Source: Adiantum capillus-veneris (lineage: Eukaryota > Streptophyta > Polypodiopsida > Polypodiales > Pteridaceae). Taken from it: a stretch of 64,000 nt of DNA. Of this stretch, positions 43,419 through 53,811 are shown one piece after another. The position numbers were made by a program, and so were the translations under genes. Every line of letters starts with the position of its first letter. Within the stretch, counting starts at the first letter, position 1. Location: contig CM043955.1 of NCBI GenBank assembly GCA_014529385.2, forward strand, positions 148,445,640 to 148,509,639, read 5' to 3'. Under the pieces are notes generated by a model. That model did no database searches. It had not been told where the DNA came from and saw only the letters and a list, made by a program, of their open reading frames with translations.

Positions 43419-45167
43419 TGTTGGGCTTTGGCGCGGAAGCGGATAGCTTCTCGTATAGACATAGCTAGGCAGATGAGGGAGCAAGGGAGAGAGGAGAGGA
43501 AAAGAAGACGTACTGTACAAATGTAAAGAGACTTAGATTAGATTTTCTGGTGCCTTATAAAGGCATTTACAAGCATAGGTTCACACTTTGTCCGCCCAAG
43601 TTGGGCTGACCCCAACAATTGCCCCCTTCAGCTAAACTTGGCATAGTCGTCATCACAACGCCCCCTTCAAACTAGATTCTCACTCTCATGACACACAGAG
43701 TTTTAGGTTTACTCTCAACCACAAGTTTTTGGTATACTCGTAAACCTTGAGTGTTAGGTTTTCTCACAACCAAGGGTTTTAGGTGTACCCATAACCTGAC
43801 GCTACCAAGAGAGCCTCCCCTTTTTCGTAGGTGGAGGTAGGCATAGCAGCCAAAACACGGAGTTTTTGGTTTACTCCCAAACCCTAGAGTTTTTGGGTAA
43901 CTCTAGCTAACCTTGGTTTTAGGTTTTCCCAATAACCTCATGAGAGCTACATTTACAACACAGGGCTTGTCATAGGGAAGGTCTTACCGCTGACACATGC
44001 GCGGCAGTGTCTAATCCCGTTAGTAAAGAATCTCAATGATATACGTCTTGACAAAAAATATCATCATACTCACGAAGACGGATGTAGGGTTCAATACCAC
44101 GGGTTCAATTGACATATACATCAATATGGTTTGAAATACATCGCTTCATCATTTGTGCTTCATCATTGTGGTCGTTAAAGACAGCATGCACATTGCACAC
44201 GTTGCTTTGTGTAAACCTCTTAAATGAAAGGCCATTTTGATGAAAAATAATAGTATTTGTGATAATACTTGAGAAATAGAATTCGCTGGCAAAGCAGCTG
44301 CCGTGAGAATTTGTCAATGCCTTTGTCAGCACTGATGTGTGTGTGTGTGCGTCATCGCTACCGTCTGCAGCTCGTAGCCTCTAGGCTCCATCTCCTTGCC
44401 TAAGGTGGGCCGCCTGCGAGCTCAATTTCCCTCGGCCTGTCCGTGACGCTCACCAGCATGGTGACCCGTGCCGGCCACCACGCGCCCCTCTGCAGTTCTC
44501 TCAAAGCCCTCTCTCATCGCGTGCTGCTGCTGCCCCTCTCTATCACTGGATCCAGGCATGAGCCTCATGCCTCCAATTCGCCATCTCTAGTTTCGTCTGC
44601 TCAGCCCCCGTGCTGTTGCCCTCGTCTCAAGGCTGGCTATGCCCCTTTGAGGCTTGTCTTCTCATGGGCCTTTGGCCTGTCGATCTCTTGACTGAGGCTA
44701 TATTATCGAGGGGAAGATAGGAGAGCACCACTGGCGGGCACTGCTGCAACGGCCTTCTCGCTGCAACATTCAGCAGGCAATAGCTGAAGCCATGAATGAG
44801 ATCTCCTAGAAGGTCAAAGCCGTGCATGCTGATGATGGCTCTCAAGAAGTCCCTTTGCTCTAGCAGCATTTGGTATGGCACAGACCAACCCCACTTCTTT
44901 GGCATCCCGTCTTCATACCTCAACTCATGAATACCTACAAGACCTTGCCCCAAAGCTCTAATACTAGTTGTTGGGCTTTGGCGCGGAAGCGGATAGCTTC
45001 TCGTATAGACATAGCTAGGGAGATGAGGGAGCAAGGGAGAGAGGAGAGGAAAAGAAGACGTACTGTAAAAATGTAAAGAGACTTAGATTAGATTTTCTTG
45101 TGCCTTATAAAGGCATTTACAAGCATAGGTTCACACTTTGTCAGCCCAAGTTGGGCTGACCCCAACA
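43419..45167 (-). mobile_element. Short TRIM-like LTR retrotransposon, 199-bp LTRs
   Basis: LTRs 43419-43617 and 44969-45167 start TGTTGGG and end CCCAACA and are nearly identical. The direct duplication CATAT flanks them (43414-43418 and 45168-45172). On the minus strand a primer-binding-like TAGTATTAGAGC lies next to the right LTR, close to the initiator-Met complement TGGTATCAGAGC. A purine tract GAAGGGGGCAAT abuts the left LTR. The 1.35-kb interior has a 135-codon frame (45034-44627) without a recognised domain and no pol, so it depends on other elements. Confidence 0.92.
43618..44968 (-). other. Interior of the TRIM-like element
   Basis: No gag or pol motif is found. The stretch 43680-43980 repeats 'ggttttaggtttactc'-type phrases, and a frame at 45034-44627 is of unknown nature. 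The GC-rich part at 44340-44700 could be captured host sequence, but no gene can be named. Confidence 0.5.
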
Positions 45168-46696
45168 CATATACTATGCTATATAGCATATTAGGTCCCC
45201 CAAAACTCAAGGAAGATTAGCTTTATGTTATACATTACACTTACACAATCAAAATTGAATTTGGATATCAAGAAAGCCACCAAAAAAATCATAAAAGTGC
45301 TAATTTTGGCCAAAAAACAGGATTATGCAATTCTTGTAAATTGGTCATAACTTTCAATTTTAACACTTAGCTCTCCCTACAAGCATCAAAACATGTTGAG
45401 AACTATGAAGGCCTAACCTCTAGCCATCTAAACCTCACAAACATGAAGTTTACAGTAGTATAGTTGCCAAAATTTGAAAAAAAGCCAAAAACAGGACTCG
45501 TTTTTTCACACAGTTTAGGTTCAACAATGTTGTGCAAGAGTAAGGTTAATGGTGAGATCGATACTAAAAAAAAAATGCCAAGTTTTTTTCAGCTCATAAG
45601 GCAACTTTGTGGATATATAGCACCTAGAAATTGATTTTCATACTCGTCAAATAATTCAAGCAAAATGGTCACTTAACAGGACACAAAAGTGTCCAAGGAC
45701 ATAAAAGTGTCTTGTTACCATTCTAGTGTTAAAGCTTTTTTGGACAGACAAAAGTCAGCTTTAGGGTTTATTTCAGTGGTTTCCTCCTTGATCTGATTTT
45801 TGCCACCTTTTTCCCTCTTTTGGAAATTTTTTGATAACGGTCCTTTAGGATAAAGTGCTCCAATTGTTATCACTTCCCTGCTTGTCTTTTATTAGCTCAA
45901 ACTTCCAAAAAGATACATGGATTGCGATCCATGTTTGGCAAGATTTTGGACTGACACTTTGTGAGCTGATCACACAAGGTATGATGATGCTATTCCGCAA
46001 GTCTTTTTGGATTTGGTCAGTTTTTTCCAAGTGAGAAGCAGGATTTTGTGTCTGTTTTGTGGTTTTTTGCAAACCACTCCTTTTCTGGTATTTTGACCAG
46101 CTTTTTTCACTTTTTGTCTATGGCTCCTTTTGGAAAAGTTATTCTACTAGTAATCAAGAGTACACTGGTCAAATCCTAATGTCAGATGTCTACCTGGAAC
46201 ATGGATCGCGATCCATGTTGGGAAGCACCTGGGCATGAAATTTGGTTCTGTCCTTGGTTCTAGTTGGTACCAATTCTCATCCCTTTTTGGATTTGGGCAA
46301 ATAAAAGTTCAGTTTTTCCCTTTTTTCCAAGGTTTTGGTATGCTCACCCCAATCTTTTGATTTTTATGATCTTCTAGCTCTCTTTTTCTCACCAAACTCA
46401 AGGTTCTGATGCCTGAGAGCCGTTCTAAGCAGAGGAAATAATTTTAGCACATTTTGCCAAAAAGTTATGTTACCATATACATGTGGTAGTGATGTGTGTG
46501 AACACACTAGGACCGCCGGGGCATTTTTTCCCTCTTTAGGAGGTTTTCCCCCCCATGCATTGTATATACGTACATCACTCCAGGGCTATCTATCTTTCCA
46601 TTGCATACTAAGTAACACACTCTCTATTGTGTGCCTTGAGCTTCCTTCATCTTCTCCAAGCTGTGTGCGTTTCTCTGCAACCCTAATTCCAACAAT

Positions 46697-46708
46697 TGGT
46701 ATCAGAGC
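46697..46708 (+). promoter_or_regulatory. Primer-binding site of the copia element
   Basis: TGGTATCAGAGC starts two bases after the left LTR and matches the complement of the initiator methionine tRNA 3' end, the usual primer of plant copia elements. Confidence 0.93.
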
Positions 46709-47056
46709 ATGTTGCGTCCTCCTCGGCTTAGTCGCCAGCTGCTCTAGTACACGCCTGCTCACTTTCTCCGATTTCACTGAGATTTGGTGAGCGTTCACAG
46801 GTCAACAAATACTTCGGGTAAGCTCTTAGAGCTTAGTCTGCTCAGATTTTTTATTCGGGCTCATTTCGGCCTCTGTTTCCACTACAGGTAGTACTGCACA
46901 GGCTATTTCGTCATTTTGTGCAAAATTTTTGTCAGTGTCATTTTCTGCATAATAGGTGCCTTATAGTCTTCTACAGTTTGTGCTATATAGAACGTGTTGT
47001 TCCCGCTCCATTTCTCCTATTTTCGGGCAGTTTTCACATCAGGTGCAGCATTTACC

Positions 47057-47930
47057 ATGGCTGACAACAACACAGATGTGTTCAAGATGTTTGTTGCTGC
47101 TGAGGACAGGTTGGATGGGGACAACTACCCTATGTGGGCTTATATGATGCAACATGTTCTTGTGTCAAAGGGCATCTGGAACATTATGCAGGGCATTGAT
47201 GTACGTCCTGGTTCTGAAGATGTAGGCGATGTTGAGGATGTTGCAGGTCTTACTGCAAGGATTGCTGCTATTAGAGTTGTTTTCCCTACGGCAAAACAAG
47301 CTCGTTGGGATGTAAAGGATGCGCAGGCTCTTGCATTGATTGCGTTGTCTGTGAAGCGCACCATTGTTCCTCACATTTGTTCAGTAAAATCTACAAAACA
47401 GGCTTGGGATATTCTAGCAGGTATTTATGCAAGCCGCAATGAGGCTAAAATTGCTTTGCTGCGTAAAGAGTTGGAGTCGAAGATTATGCATGAGGAAGAT
47501 GACATGGACACTTTTCTTGCTGGTGTCAAGGATATCAATGAGCAACTTATTTCTGCAGGTGAAGTCATTTCAGACAGTTCCCTTGTGCAGACTGTTCTTG
47601 ATGCCTTACCAGATTCTTATCAGACTTTTGCTAGTACTTGGAGACTTATGACCCAAGGAAATCCTGAAGTTGTCAAGTTTGATGCATTTATGCACATTGC
47701 TCTTGCAAGAGTCAATTTCCAGAAAAAACAGGACTAGGCAGCGTGCAGTTGAACATGCTTTTATTGCTTCTCAAAGAAAGGGTGGTAACAGCAATGCGGC
47801 CACTTCTTATGGTTCTTCTACGAGTGGCAAAACTTCTGTTCCTAATGCTTCTGCTGGCAATTCTGGAGATAAGGGCAAAAAGAAGATGCGTTGCCATTAT
47901 TGTAAAGCTAATGATCACTTAATCAAGTAG
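47057..47930 (+). pseudogene. Copia gag
   Basis: The frame 47057-47737 starts MADNNTDVFKMFVAAEDRLD and contains WDVKDAQALALIALSVK, KQAWDILAGIYASRNEAK and VQTVLDALPDSYQTFASTW, the standard UBN2-type copia gag. A frameshift at about 47737 moves the end to the frame reading to 47930, which has a zinc knuckle CHYCKANDHLIK. There the last expected Cys is replaced, followed by a TAG stop and Tyr. Gag forms the particle and binds RNA. Confidence 0.92.
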
Positions 47931-47939
47931 TATCCTAAG

Positions 47940-49490
47940 TTGAAGGCCAAAGAGGCTAAGAAGAAAGAGGGTGGTTCCACTGCAAATGCTGGTTCCACTA
48001 CAAATGCAGCCATTTTTGAGTCTTCTGTGAAAGGAGACTGTGATGCTGATGTCGATGCAGAATGGGCTTTCAGCGCAGAGTGCACTTACAATCCTGATGT
48101 CCATGATGTATGCTTGTCGATTGTTGTAGATTCACATGTGTGGTATTTCGACAGTGGTGCTACAAAGCACATTACCTCACATCGTGAATTGTTTACCTCT
48201 CTCGAGTTTGTCCCTCATGGGAATTCAGTCACTTGTGCCAACAATGCCTCTTATCCTGTTCAGGGAGTTGGAAAGATTGTGCTTACTGCTGCAAATGGCA
48301 GTTCCTTCACACTTGTTGCACTTGTTGATGCACTTTATGTACCTGGGATCAAGAAGAATCTCTTGTCTATATCCGCACTTGCTAGACTTGGACTTGTAGT
48401 CAAATTTGTGGATGACAGATGTACAATTCATGATCTCAGTTTTGGTGATGAAATTTTTGCATCTGGCCTTTTGTGTCGTGGGCTGTATAAGCTCACTTTG
48501 TATGACAAGTGTGGACAAAATTTTGCAAATGCTATTGCAGATTCAAGAGCTATTTCAGATGCAAAACTTTGGCATGCACGTTTTGGTCATCTGAATTTTG
48601 CCAGTTTATTGTGTTTGCAGAAATCTGATATGGTTTCTTCTTTTCCGCCTCTTGAAGCACCTGTCAAACATGTTTGTGAAGGCTCTATTTTGGGTAAAAT
48701 GCAGCGTTCTAAGTTTCCAAAGGATGGATTAGTTTGGGCCACATACAGGTTGCAGCTTGTGCATAGTGATATTTGTGGGCCCATGCAAACTCCGTCCTTG
48801 GGCAATTACCTATACTTCTTGAATTTCATTGATGATTACTTGAGGCATGCATGGGTATTTCCGCTTAAAGAGAAGTCAAAAGTTTTTATGTGCTTCAAAC
48901 AATTTCTGGCTATGGCTGAAAATGTCTCGAAATGTACTATGGGCACCCTCCATTCTGATCGAGGAGGGGAGTATATGTCTCATGAATTTAATGCATTTCT
49001 AGCTAGTTGTGAGATAAAACACCAATGTACATTGCCTTATACACCTCAACAAAATGGTGTTGCTGAGAGGAAAAATAGGTCACTGATGGAAATGGCACGA
49101 TGTATGGTCAAAAGTCAAGCTTTGCTGCATTCTTTTTGGCTTGAGGCCATCATGTGTGCCACTTATGTACTTAACAGGTGTCCTACAAAATCTTTGCAGC
49201 CTATTACTCAATATGAAGCATGGCATGATAGAAAGCCTTCTATTGAGCACATGCGTGTTTTTGGTTGTTTGGCAGATGCTTTGGTGCCACAAACACAGCG
49301 CAGAAAATTGGATGATACGGCTGTCAAATGTATTTTTGTTGGTTATGGTGCTGAAAGCAAAGGTTATAGGTTATATCACCCACAAACAAAGCGTATTCTA
49401 GTTTCACGGGATGTAGTGTTTGTGGAAGATTCTGTTCAACCCTTGCTGTCATGTACTAGAGACAGTATTCTAAGCTCACAGGACATTTAG
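47940..49490 (+). CDS. Copia protease-integrase frame
   Basis: A 516-codon open frame. The protease motif is WYFDSGATKHIT, about residue 70, followed by PGIKKNLLSI. Integrase follows: HARFGHLNFASL (HH part), where the CxxC has only one Cys in VCEGSILGKMQ (Ser in place of the second). The catalytic residues are all present, in LVHSDICGP, TLHSDRGGEY and QQNGVAERKN. The C-terminal part has GCLADALVPQTQRRKLDD and CIFVGYGAESKGYRLYHP. The frame stops at 49490, before RT. Most of the enzyme is intact except the zinc-binding change. Confidence 0.92.
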   Translation: MKAKEAKKKEGGSTANAGSTTNAAIFESSVKGDCDADVDAEWAFSAECTYNPDVHDVCLSIVVDSHVWYFDSGATKHITSHRELFTSLEFVPHGNSVTCANNASYPVQGVGKIVLTAANGSSFTLVALVDALYVPGIKKNLLSISALARLGLVVKFVDDRCTIHDLSFGDEIFASGLLCRGLYKLTLYDKCGQNFANAIADSRAISDAKLWHARFGHLNFASLLCLQKSDMVSSFPPLEAPVKHVCEGSILGKMQRSKFPKDGLVWATYRLQLVHSDICGPMQTPSLGNYLYFLNFIDDYLRHAWVFPLKEKSKVFMCFKQFLAMAENVSKCTMGTLHSDRGGEYMSHEFNAFLASCEIKHQCTLPYTPQQNGVAERKNRSLMEMARCMVKSQALLHSFWLEAIMCATYVLNRCPTKSLQPITQYEAWHDRKPSIEHMRVFGCLADALVPQTQRRKLDDTAVKCIFVGYGAESKGYRLYHPQTKRILVSRDVVFVEDSVQPLLSCTRDSILSSQDI

Positions 49491-50218
49491 GACACTTTGT
49501 TGCCTCTTTTCAGTGGTGGAACTACGAATGTAATTTCCAATGAGGCAAATGTACAGCCTATGGGGGTTTTTGAAAATGTTACAGATTAGCCTATTACTGA
49601 TGCAGATGTACATGATGTACTTGATGAGGAAAGGGCTGAAAATGAGCAGGCTAGAGGTATGCCAAAATGGCTGGTGGACACTTTGCGTGACAATAAATTG
49701 GATGCACCTTTGTCTAGTCGTACTCGTTCAGACTCTCACCATGCATCTTATGCATCAGATTGTTATGCTTTGGCTGTGTCTAGCTTACATGATGTTGAGG
49801 AGCCTCTCTCTTTTGATGAAGCACAGAATTCAAAAAATTGGATGGCTGCCATGCAATCAGAATATAATGCACTTATAGAAAATGACACATGGACTTTATG
49901 TGATTTGCCTCCTGGCAAAAAGGCCATTGGTACGAAGGGGGTTTACAAGTTGAAACGCAAGCCGGATGCTGAGATCGATCGCCATAAGGCTCGACTTGTT
50001 GCAAAGGGTTATGCACAGCAAAAGGGAATAGATTATGAACAGACTTTTTCTCCCACTTGTCGTATGACTACTGTGCATTTTCTATGTGCATTGGCAGCTC
50101 ATTTTGGTTGGGATGTACATCAATCAGACATTGTTACTGCTTTCTTGAATGGTGACATATTTGAGGAAGTTTATGTAACGCAGCCTCACGGTTTTTTCAT
50201 AAAAGGACAAGAGGAAAA
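49491..50218 (+). pseudogene. Copia reverse transcriptase, first part
   Basis: After a stop-containing linker, the frame 49659-50237 has NWMAAMQSEYNALIENDTW, RHKARLVAKGYAQQKGIDY, WDVHQSDIVTAFLNGDIFEE and VYVTQPHGF. This is the copia RT order with the first catalytic Asp (DIVTAFLNG). The frame is cut at 50218 by the solo LTR. Confidence 0.9.
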
Positions 50219-50837
50219 TGTTAAGTATGGAGCCTGATTTACCCTTGTAATTTTTTGTGGTAAAAGCGCACATTTGTAAGGCCCCCATTATGAGGAGAAG
50301 TCATCGTGGGTGAAGGAAAATCACTCACCGGAAACCAAAATTTTCACGGACAAGAATCAGGGGCAACTTTAAAGGCCTCGGGGGCGGAGGGCCCCAAGAC
50401 TTTTTTTTCGCCGGAATATTATGGTCGGTCGGCGGCCGGAAAGTGGTCGGAAAACAACCGGTCGGTTGGCCGGTGGTCGGAAGTCAATGGCCGGTGGCCG
50501 AATTCAAAAGCGGACTTGTCTTCTCAAGGGCGGCCACACATGGGCGGATTGGAGGGTCCGATTTGGACTTATTCGCACAAGGGCGGCTACACATGGTTGT
50601 CTCTCATAAGAGAGGGCAGCCCTTTTGGCCTATAAAAGGAGGCCATTTCTACACACGTTTCATAGTGTGAAGTTGATGCAACAAGGTGAGTGTGAGGTGG
50701 TGAGAGTGAAGCAAGGCGGGAGCTCCATTAAGGGTATAATCCCTTTGTAAACTACTTCTTGTTTTGAAGTACTAAAGCCATTGAGTGGCTGCTTTCCCGT
50801 GGACGTAGCCCACATTGGGTGAACCACGTATATCGTG

Positions 50838-50878
<41 letters not shown>

Positions 50879-50962
50879 CTATAATCTCGTGTATATAAAT
50901 CTGTCTCTCTCCATTAAGTAATCTACTCAATTATCTATTTAGCTACGTCTTATTTCCTAACA
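50219..50962. mobile_element. Solo LTR in the copia RT
   Basis: 744 bp from TGTTAAG to CTAACA with a direct 5-bp duplication GAAAA (50214-50218 and 50963-50967). Removing it restores the RT frame. It contains a TATA box 'cctataaaagg' near 50630 and a (CT)n run at 50842-50875. No internal region remains, so it arose by LTR-LTR recombination. No related LTR is in the window. Confidence 0.92.
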
Positions 50963-50967
50963 GAAAA

Positions 50968-52041
50968 AGTGTGCGGATGTAAGAAGGCTTTGTATGGGTT
51001 GAAGCAATCTCCTCGTGCTTGGTATGAGAAAGCTGACACTCATTTGTCTAAACGAGGCTTTCATAACAGTCCAACAGAAAGCACATTGTATGTAAAGCGT
51101 GAGGGTGATGCACTTCTCATTGTGGTTCTTTATGTAGATGATTTTCTGATCACTGGACCAAATGAGAGACATATTGCTGAATTTAAGGCTGATTTGAATG
51201 CTACTTTCAAGATGAAATATTTCGTTGTATTGCCTTGTGTCAGAAAAGTTACATAGAGACATTGCTATGTAATTTTGGACTTGAGGATTGCAAACCTATT
51301 GCCACTCTCATGGAAACAAGTTTGAAGTTGAGTCTACATGATGCTGGCGATCCTGCTGATCTCACTCTTTACCAAACTGCTGTTGGCTGCCTCATTTATG
51401 TATGCAACACAAGGACAGATATTCAATTTGTAGTCTCACAAGTTAGCAGATTTATGCATAGCCCATGGTCTAAGCATTGGCAGGCTGTCAAGAGGATTTT
51501 CCGCTACCTTAGTGGCACTTTACATCTTGGCTTGTTTTATCCCAAGGGGGGATCATTGCGGCTAGAATTACATGCTTTTTCGGACTCAGATTGGGCTGGT
51601 TGTTTTGACACGCGAGTGTCCATAAGTGGTTTATGTTTCATGCTTGGCAGTTCATGTATATCATGGTTGAGCAAGAAGCAACCTACTGTGGCCACTTCGA
51701 GTTGTGAGGCTGAGTACAGGGCAGTCTTCACAGCTACGGTTGAGTGTGTATGGCTCGGACGCCTTATGGCTGATTTGGGTGTTGGACACGACACTGCCAA
51801 CACTATCTACACTGACAATCAAAGCGCATTGGCAGTTGCGAGGAGCCCAGTTTTTCATGCTTGCACAAAGCACATTGAGGTGCATTTCCACTATGTCAGG
51901 GAGAGGCTCTCAACAAGAGAGATCATCCTGGCTTATGTACCAACACAGGACAACCTTGCAGATCGTTTCACAAAGGCATTGTCTCGTGAGAAGCTTGAAG
52001 CTTTCCGCAAAGCTTTGGGCTTACTCCCCTTTGTGGACTGA
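50968..52041 (+). pseudogene. Copia reverse transcriptase second part and RNase H
   Basis: The frame 50969-51256 has KKALYGLKQSPRAWYEK and IVVLYVDDFLITG (YVDD active site). A frame change near 51235 leads to 51235-52041, which has YQTAVGCLIYVCNTRTDIQF, KRIFRYLSGTLHLGL, then RNase H: AFSDSDWAGCFDTRVSISG, SWLSKKQPTVATSSCEAEY and YTDNQSALAVAR, and ends in IEVHFHYVRE...VPTQDNLADRFTKAL. The order is typical of copia. Confidence 0.92.
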
Positions 52042-52904
52042 TCATGTCCTTAGGACATGGCACTTCCCTTTACTCATGTGCCAGCTCTCGTTCACCGCAT
52101 CACTCTAGGGGGATTTGTTACCATATACATGTGGTAGTGATGTGTGTGAACACACTAGGACCACCGGGGCATCTTTTCCCTCTCTAGGAGGTTTTTTCCC
52201 CGTGCATTGTATATACGCCCATCACTCTAGGGCTATCTATCTTTCCATTGCATACTAAGTAACACACTCTCTATTGTGTGCCTTGAGCTTCCTTCGTCTT
52301 CTCCAAGATGTGTGCGTTTCTCTGCAACCCTAATTCCAACAAGGTACATGGACTGCGATCCATGTTTGGCAAGCAAATTGGTAGTTTTTTGCACAGTCTT
52401 TTCCAACAAGTGTTTTTATCCCCTTCTTGAAAGTTTTACTGGGTTTGGTCCAATTTTGAAGCTCTGACCATCACTTCTTCAATGTTTCCGAGTTATGGTC
52501 TTCAACACCAAAATAAGGTTTTTGACAGTTTTTCCCTCAACCCTTTTTGCCACAAATGATGGTGTAATTTGTTTCCTAACCTATTCCTATAACTGAAATG
52601 AATATGCAAACCTAATTGAATTTAGCAATACGGAAATAACAACAATGTGTGTGGTGGAACAGCCCTTTCCAAGCATGTGAAAAATCAAAGAACGAAATAC
52701 TATCTTGTACTTCACTCACAGCTTTCTTTCCTCTTAAGGAATAGCACTGGCTAGTCTCGGACTCCAGTCTCTATCAAGCACTAAACCTATGTCTAGCTGC
52801 TTCACTGTCTATGGGTAAGCGGAACGGGTATCAAAAGCTTCAAGGGAGATTTCTTTTATTTTTATTTTCTGTACACTGAGTCACTCACCACCTCAGGATC
52901 GGTC

Positions 52905-52922
52905 TCCCCCGTAGCGGCGCCA
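52905..52922 (-). promoter_or_regulatory. Primer-binding site of the giant Ty3 element
   Basis: The minus strand reads TGGCGCCGCTACGGGGGA, one base after the 5' LTR end. It resembles the TGGCGCCGTTGCCGGGGA site of Athila/Tat-type elements, usually assigned to a tRNA-Asp-type primer. Confidence 0.85.
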
Positions 52923-52923
52923 A

Positions 52924-53811
52924 CGTTAGTGGGTCACCGCGACTCGACGGATGTCTGCAGCATAGCTCTTTTGTACTAACATAATGTCAATATGCAAGGA
53001 AACGAGTCAGGATGGGGCACAGAGACTTAATGAGAGTGTCAATCTAACCAAAGTGAACTCAAGGGCTACTCGTTCTACGACAAAAACAAATCAACCACTT
53101 CCTAGTCAGACAATCAGTACGCATCCAATCTCACCACTTAACGTCATCACGCCTTTTCGGTATCGAAACAAATCCGGAATGCCACGAAACTTAAGGAGAG
53201 GTTCACAACACTTATGGACTCAATCCTACCAAGTTCTGTCACCATCTGGGAAGGTACATAAATCACGATCCATCACAAAAAATGTGCAGAAAACTGAAAT
53301 AGAAGTACTTGGAAAGATCTTCCTTAAGCATAGAAACACTTATCCATGGTCAAAACATCAAAAAACAACCCCCAAATCAATGCATTTAGCTCACAAACAA
53401 TACGTTGCAAACCACAGCAGAATTGGAAATGATTACACTTAGATTGTAGAGCAAGAGACAAGTAACGCAATGTGCTATTCGGAATAGAATTCTGATTACC
53501 AGCTTAGGAGAAAAGAAGATTACAAGTTGTAGTCACAAGAAGCCTCCACAGTGCACGTTTTTTACTTCCTCCAGCTAATGATACTTCTTTTTTCAAAACT
53601 AAGGGTTTTGACTTTAAAAGTTAGGGGGCTTTCCCATGGCCATCCGGCCTCTTACAAGGGTGTAGACTCAGAGAAATAAAGAGGGTATTGTCTAATCACA
53701 TCATGATTACAACTCATCTTAGGCTGAATTACATGGTTTTTTTTCAAAAAAATAGAGTGTTCACAGGGTTTGGTGTGCATACGCCTGTATGCGCCTGTAT
53801 CCACCAAACAA
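52924..53811 (-). repeat. 5' LTR of the giant minus-strand Ty3 element
   Basis: 888 bp, a partner of 12582-13473. Its leader-side end reads CGTTAG instead of TGTTAG, a point change. It abuts the primer-binding site inside and AAGGA outside. Confidence 0.95.

Larger units (their letters stand above)
42635..45728. mobile_element. TTAA-flanked piggyBac-like element, copy 2 (inverted), hosting a TRIM
   Basis: Direct TTAA sites lie at 42631-42634 and 45729-45732. The same CACTAGAATGGTAAC ends and subterminal repeats as copy 1 are present, in the opposite orientation. Without the nested LTR element it is about 1.34 kb; it lacks the internal 240-bp duplication of copy 1. The frame 43120-42749 (123 codons) overlaps the one in copy 1 and retains most of its amino acids. 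Confidence 0.88.
46468..52341 (+). mobile_element. Ty1/copia retrotransposon, 227-bp LTRs
   Basis: LTRs 46468-46694 and 52116-52341 are highly similar and begin TGTTACC and end TTCCAACA. The primer-binding site TGGTATCAGAGC (46697-46708) complements initiator Met tRNA. A purine tract 'ctagggggatt' precedes the 3' LTR. The flanks AGTTA (46463-46467) and AGGTA (52342-52346) look like a 5-bp duplication with one change. The coding order gag, protease, integrase, RT, RNase H is copia-type. A solo LTR interrupts RT and a few stops break the frame. Confidence 0.94.
41900..52904 (-). other. Leader of the giant Ty3 element, split by insertions
   Basis: After removing the TTAA element (42635-45728) and the copia element (46468-52341), about 2 kb of leader remain between primer-binding site and gag. 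It contains six copies of the 20-bp palindrome, at 42222, 42492, 42529, 45915, 46199 and 52346, and no ORF of note. Confidence 0.7.
12582..53811 (-). mobile_element. Giant Ty3/gypsy LTR retrotransposon (Tat/Athila/Ogre-like), nested
   Basis: The element is bounded by LTRs 12582-13473 and 52924-53811 and flanked by the direct 5-bp duplication AAGGA (12577-12581 and 53812-53816). Reading the minus strand, the order is: 5' LTR, primer-binding site, leader with palindromes, gag, protease, RT, RNase H, integrase, a second protease-like domain, a long spacer with palindromes, a 3' accessory ORF, polypurine tract and 3' LTR. It spans 41,230 bp, of which about 22.3 kb are later insertions (foldback, multi-gene DNA transposon, TTAA element, copia), leaving about 18.9 kb. 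Gag-pol order, CxxCGGDH knuckles, the TGGCGCCG-type primer site and great length fit the Tat/Athila/Ogre group. Frameshifts and altered catalytic residues show that this copy is dead. The LTRs differ by several percent by eye. Confidence 0.93.

Noticed and set aside
44443-44691. 82-codon plus-strand ORF with a Ser/Pro/Leu-rich product
   Set aside because: It lies antisense in the TRIM interior, with no domain, and is explained by local GC-rich composition.
42631-45732. The TTAA element's inner LTR pair taken as the ends of a larger retrotransposon
   Set aside because: The LTR pair has its own CATAT duplication and splits sequence that is continuous in the other TTAA copy, so it is a separate nested element.
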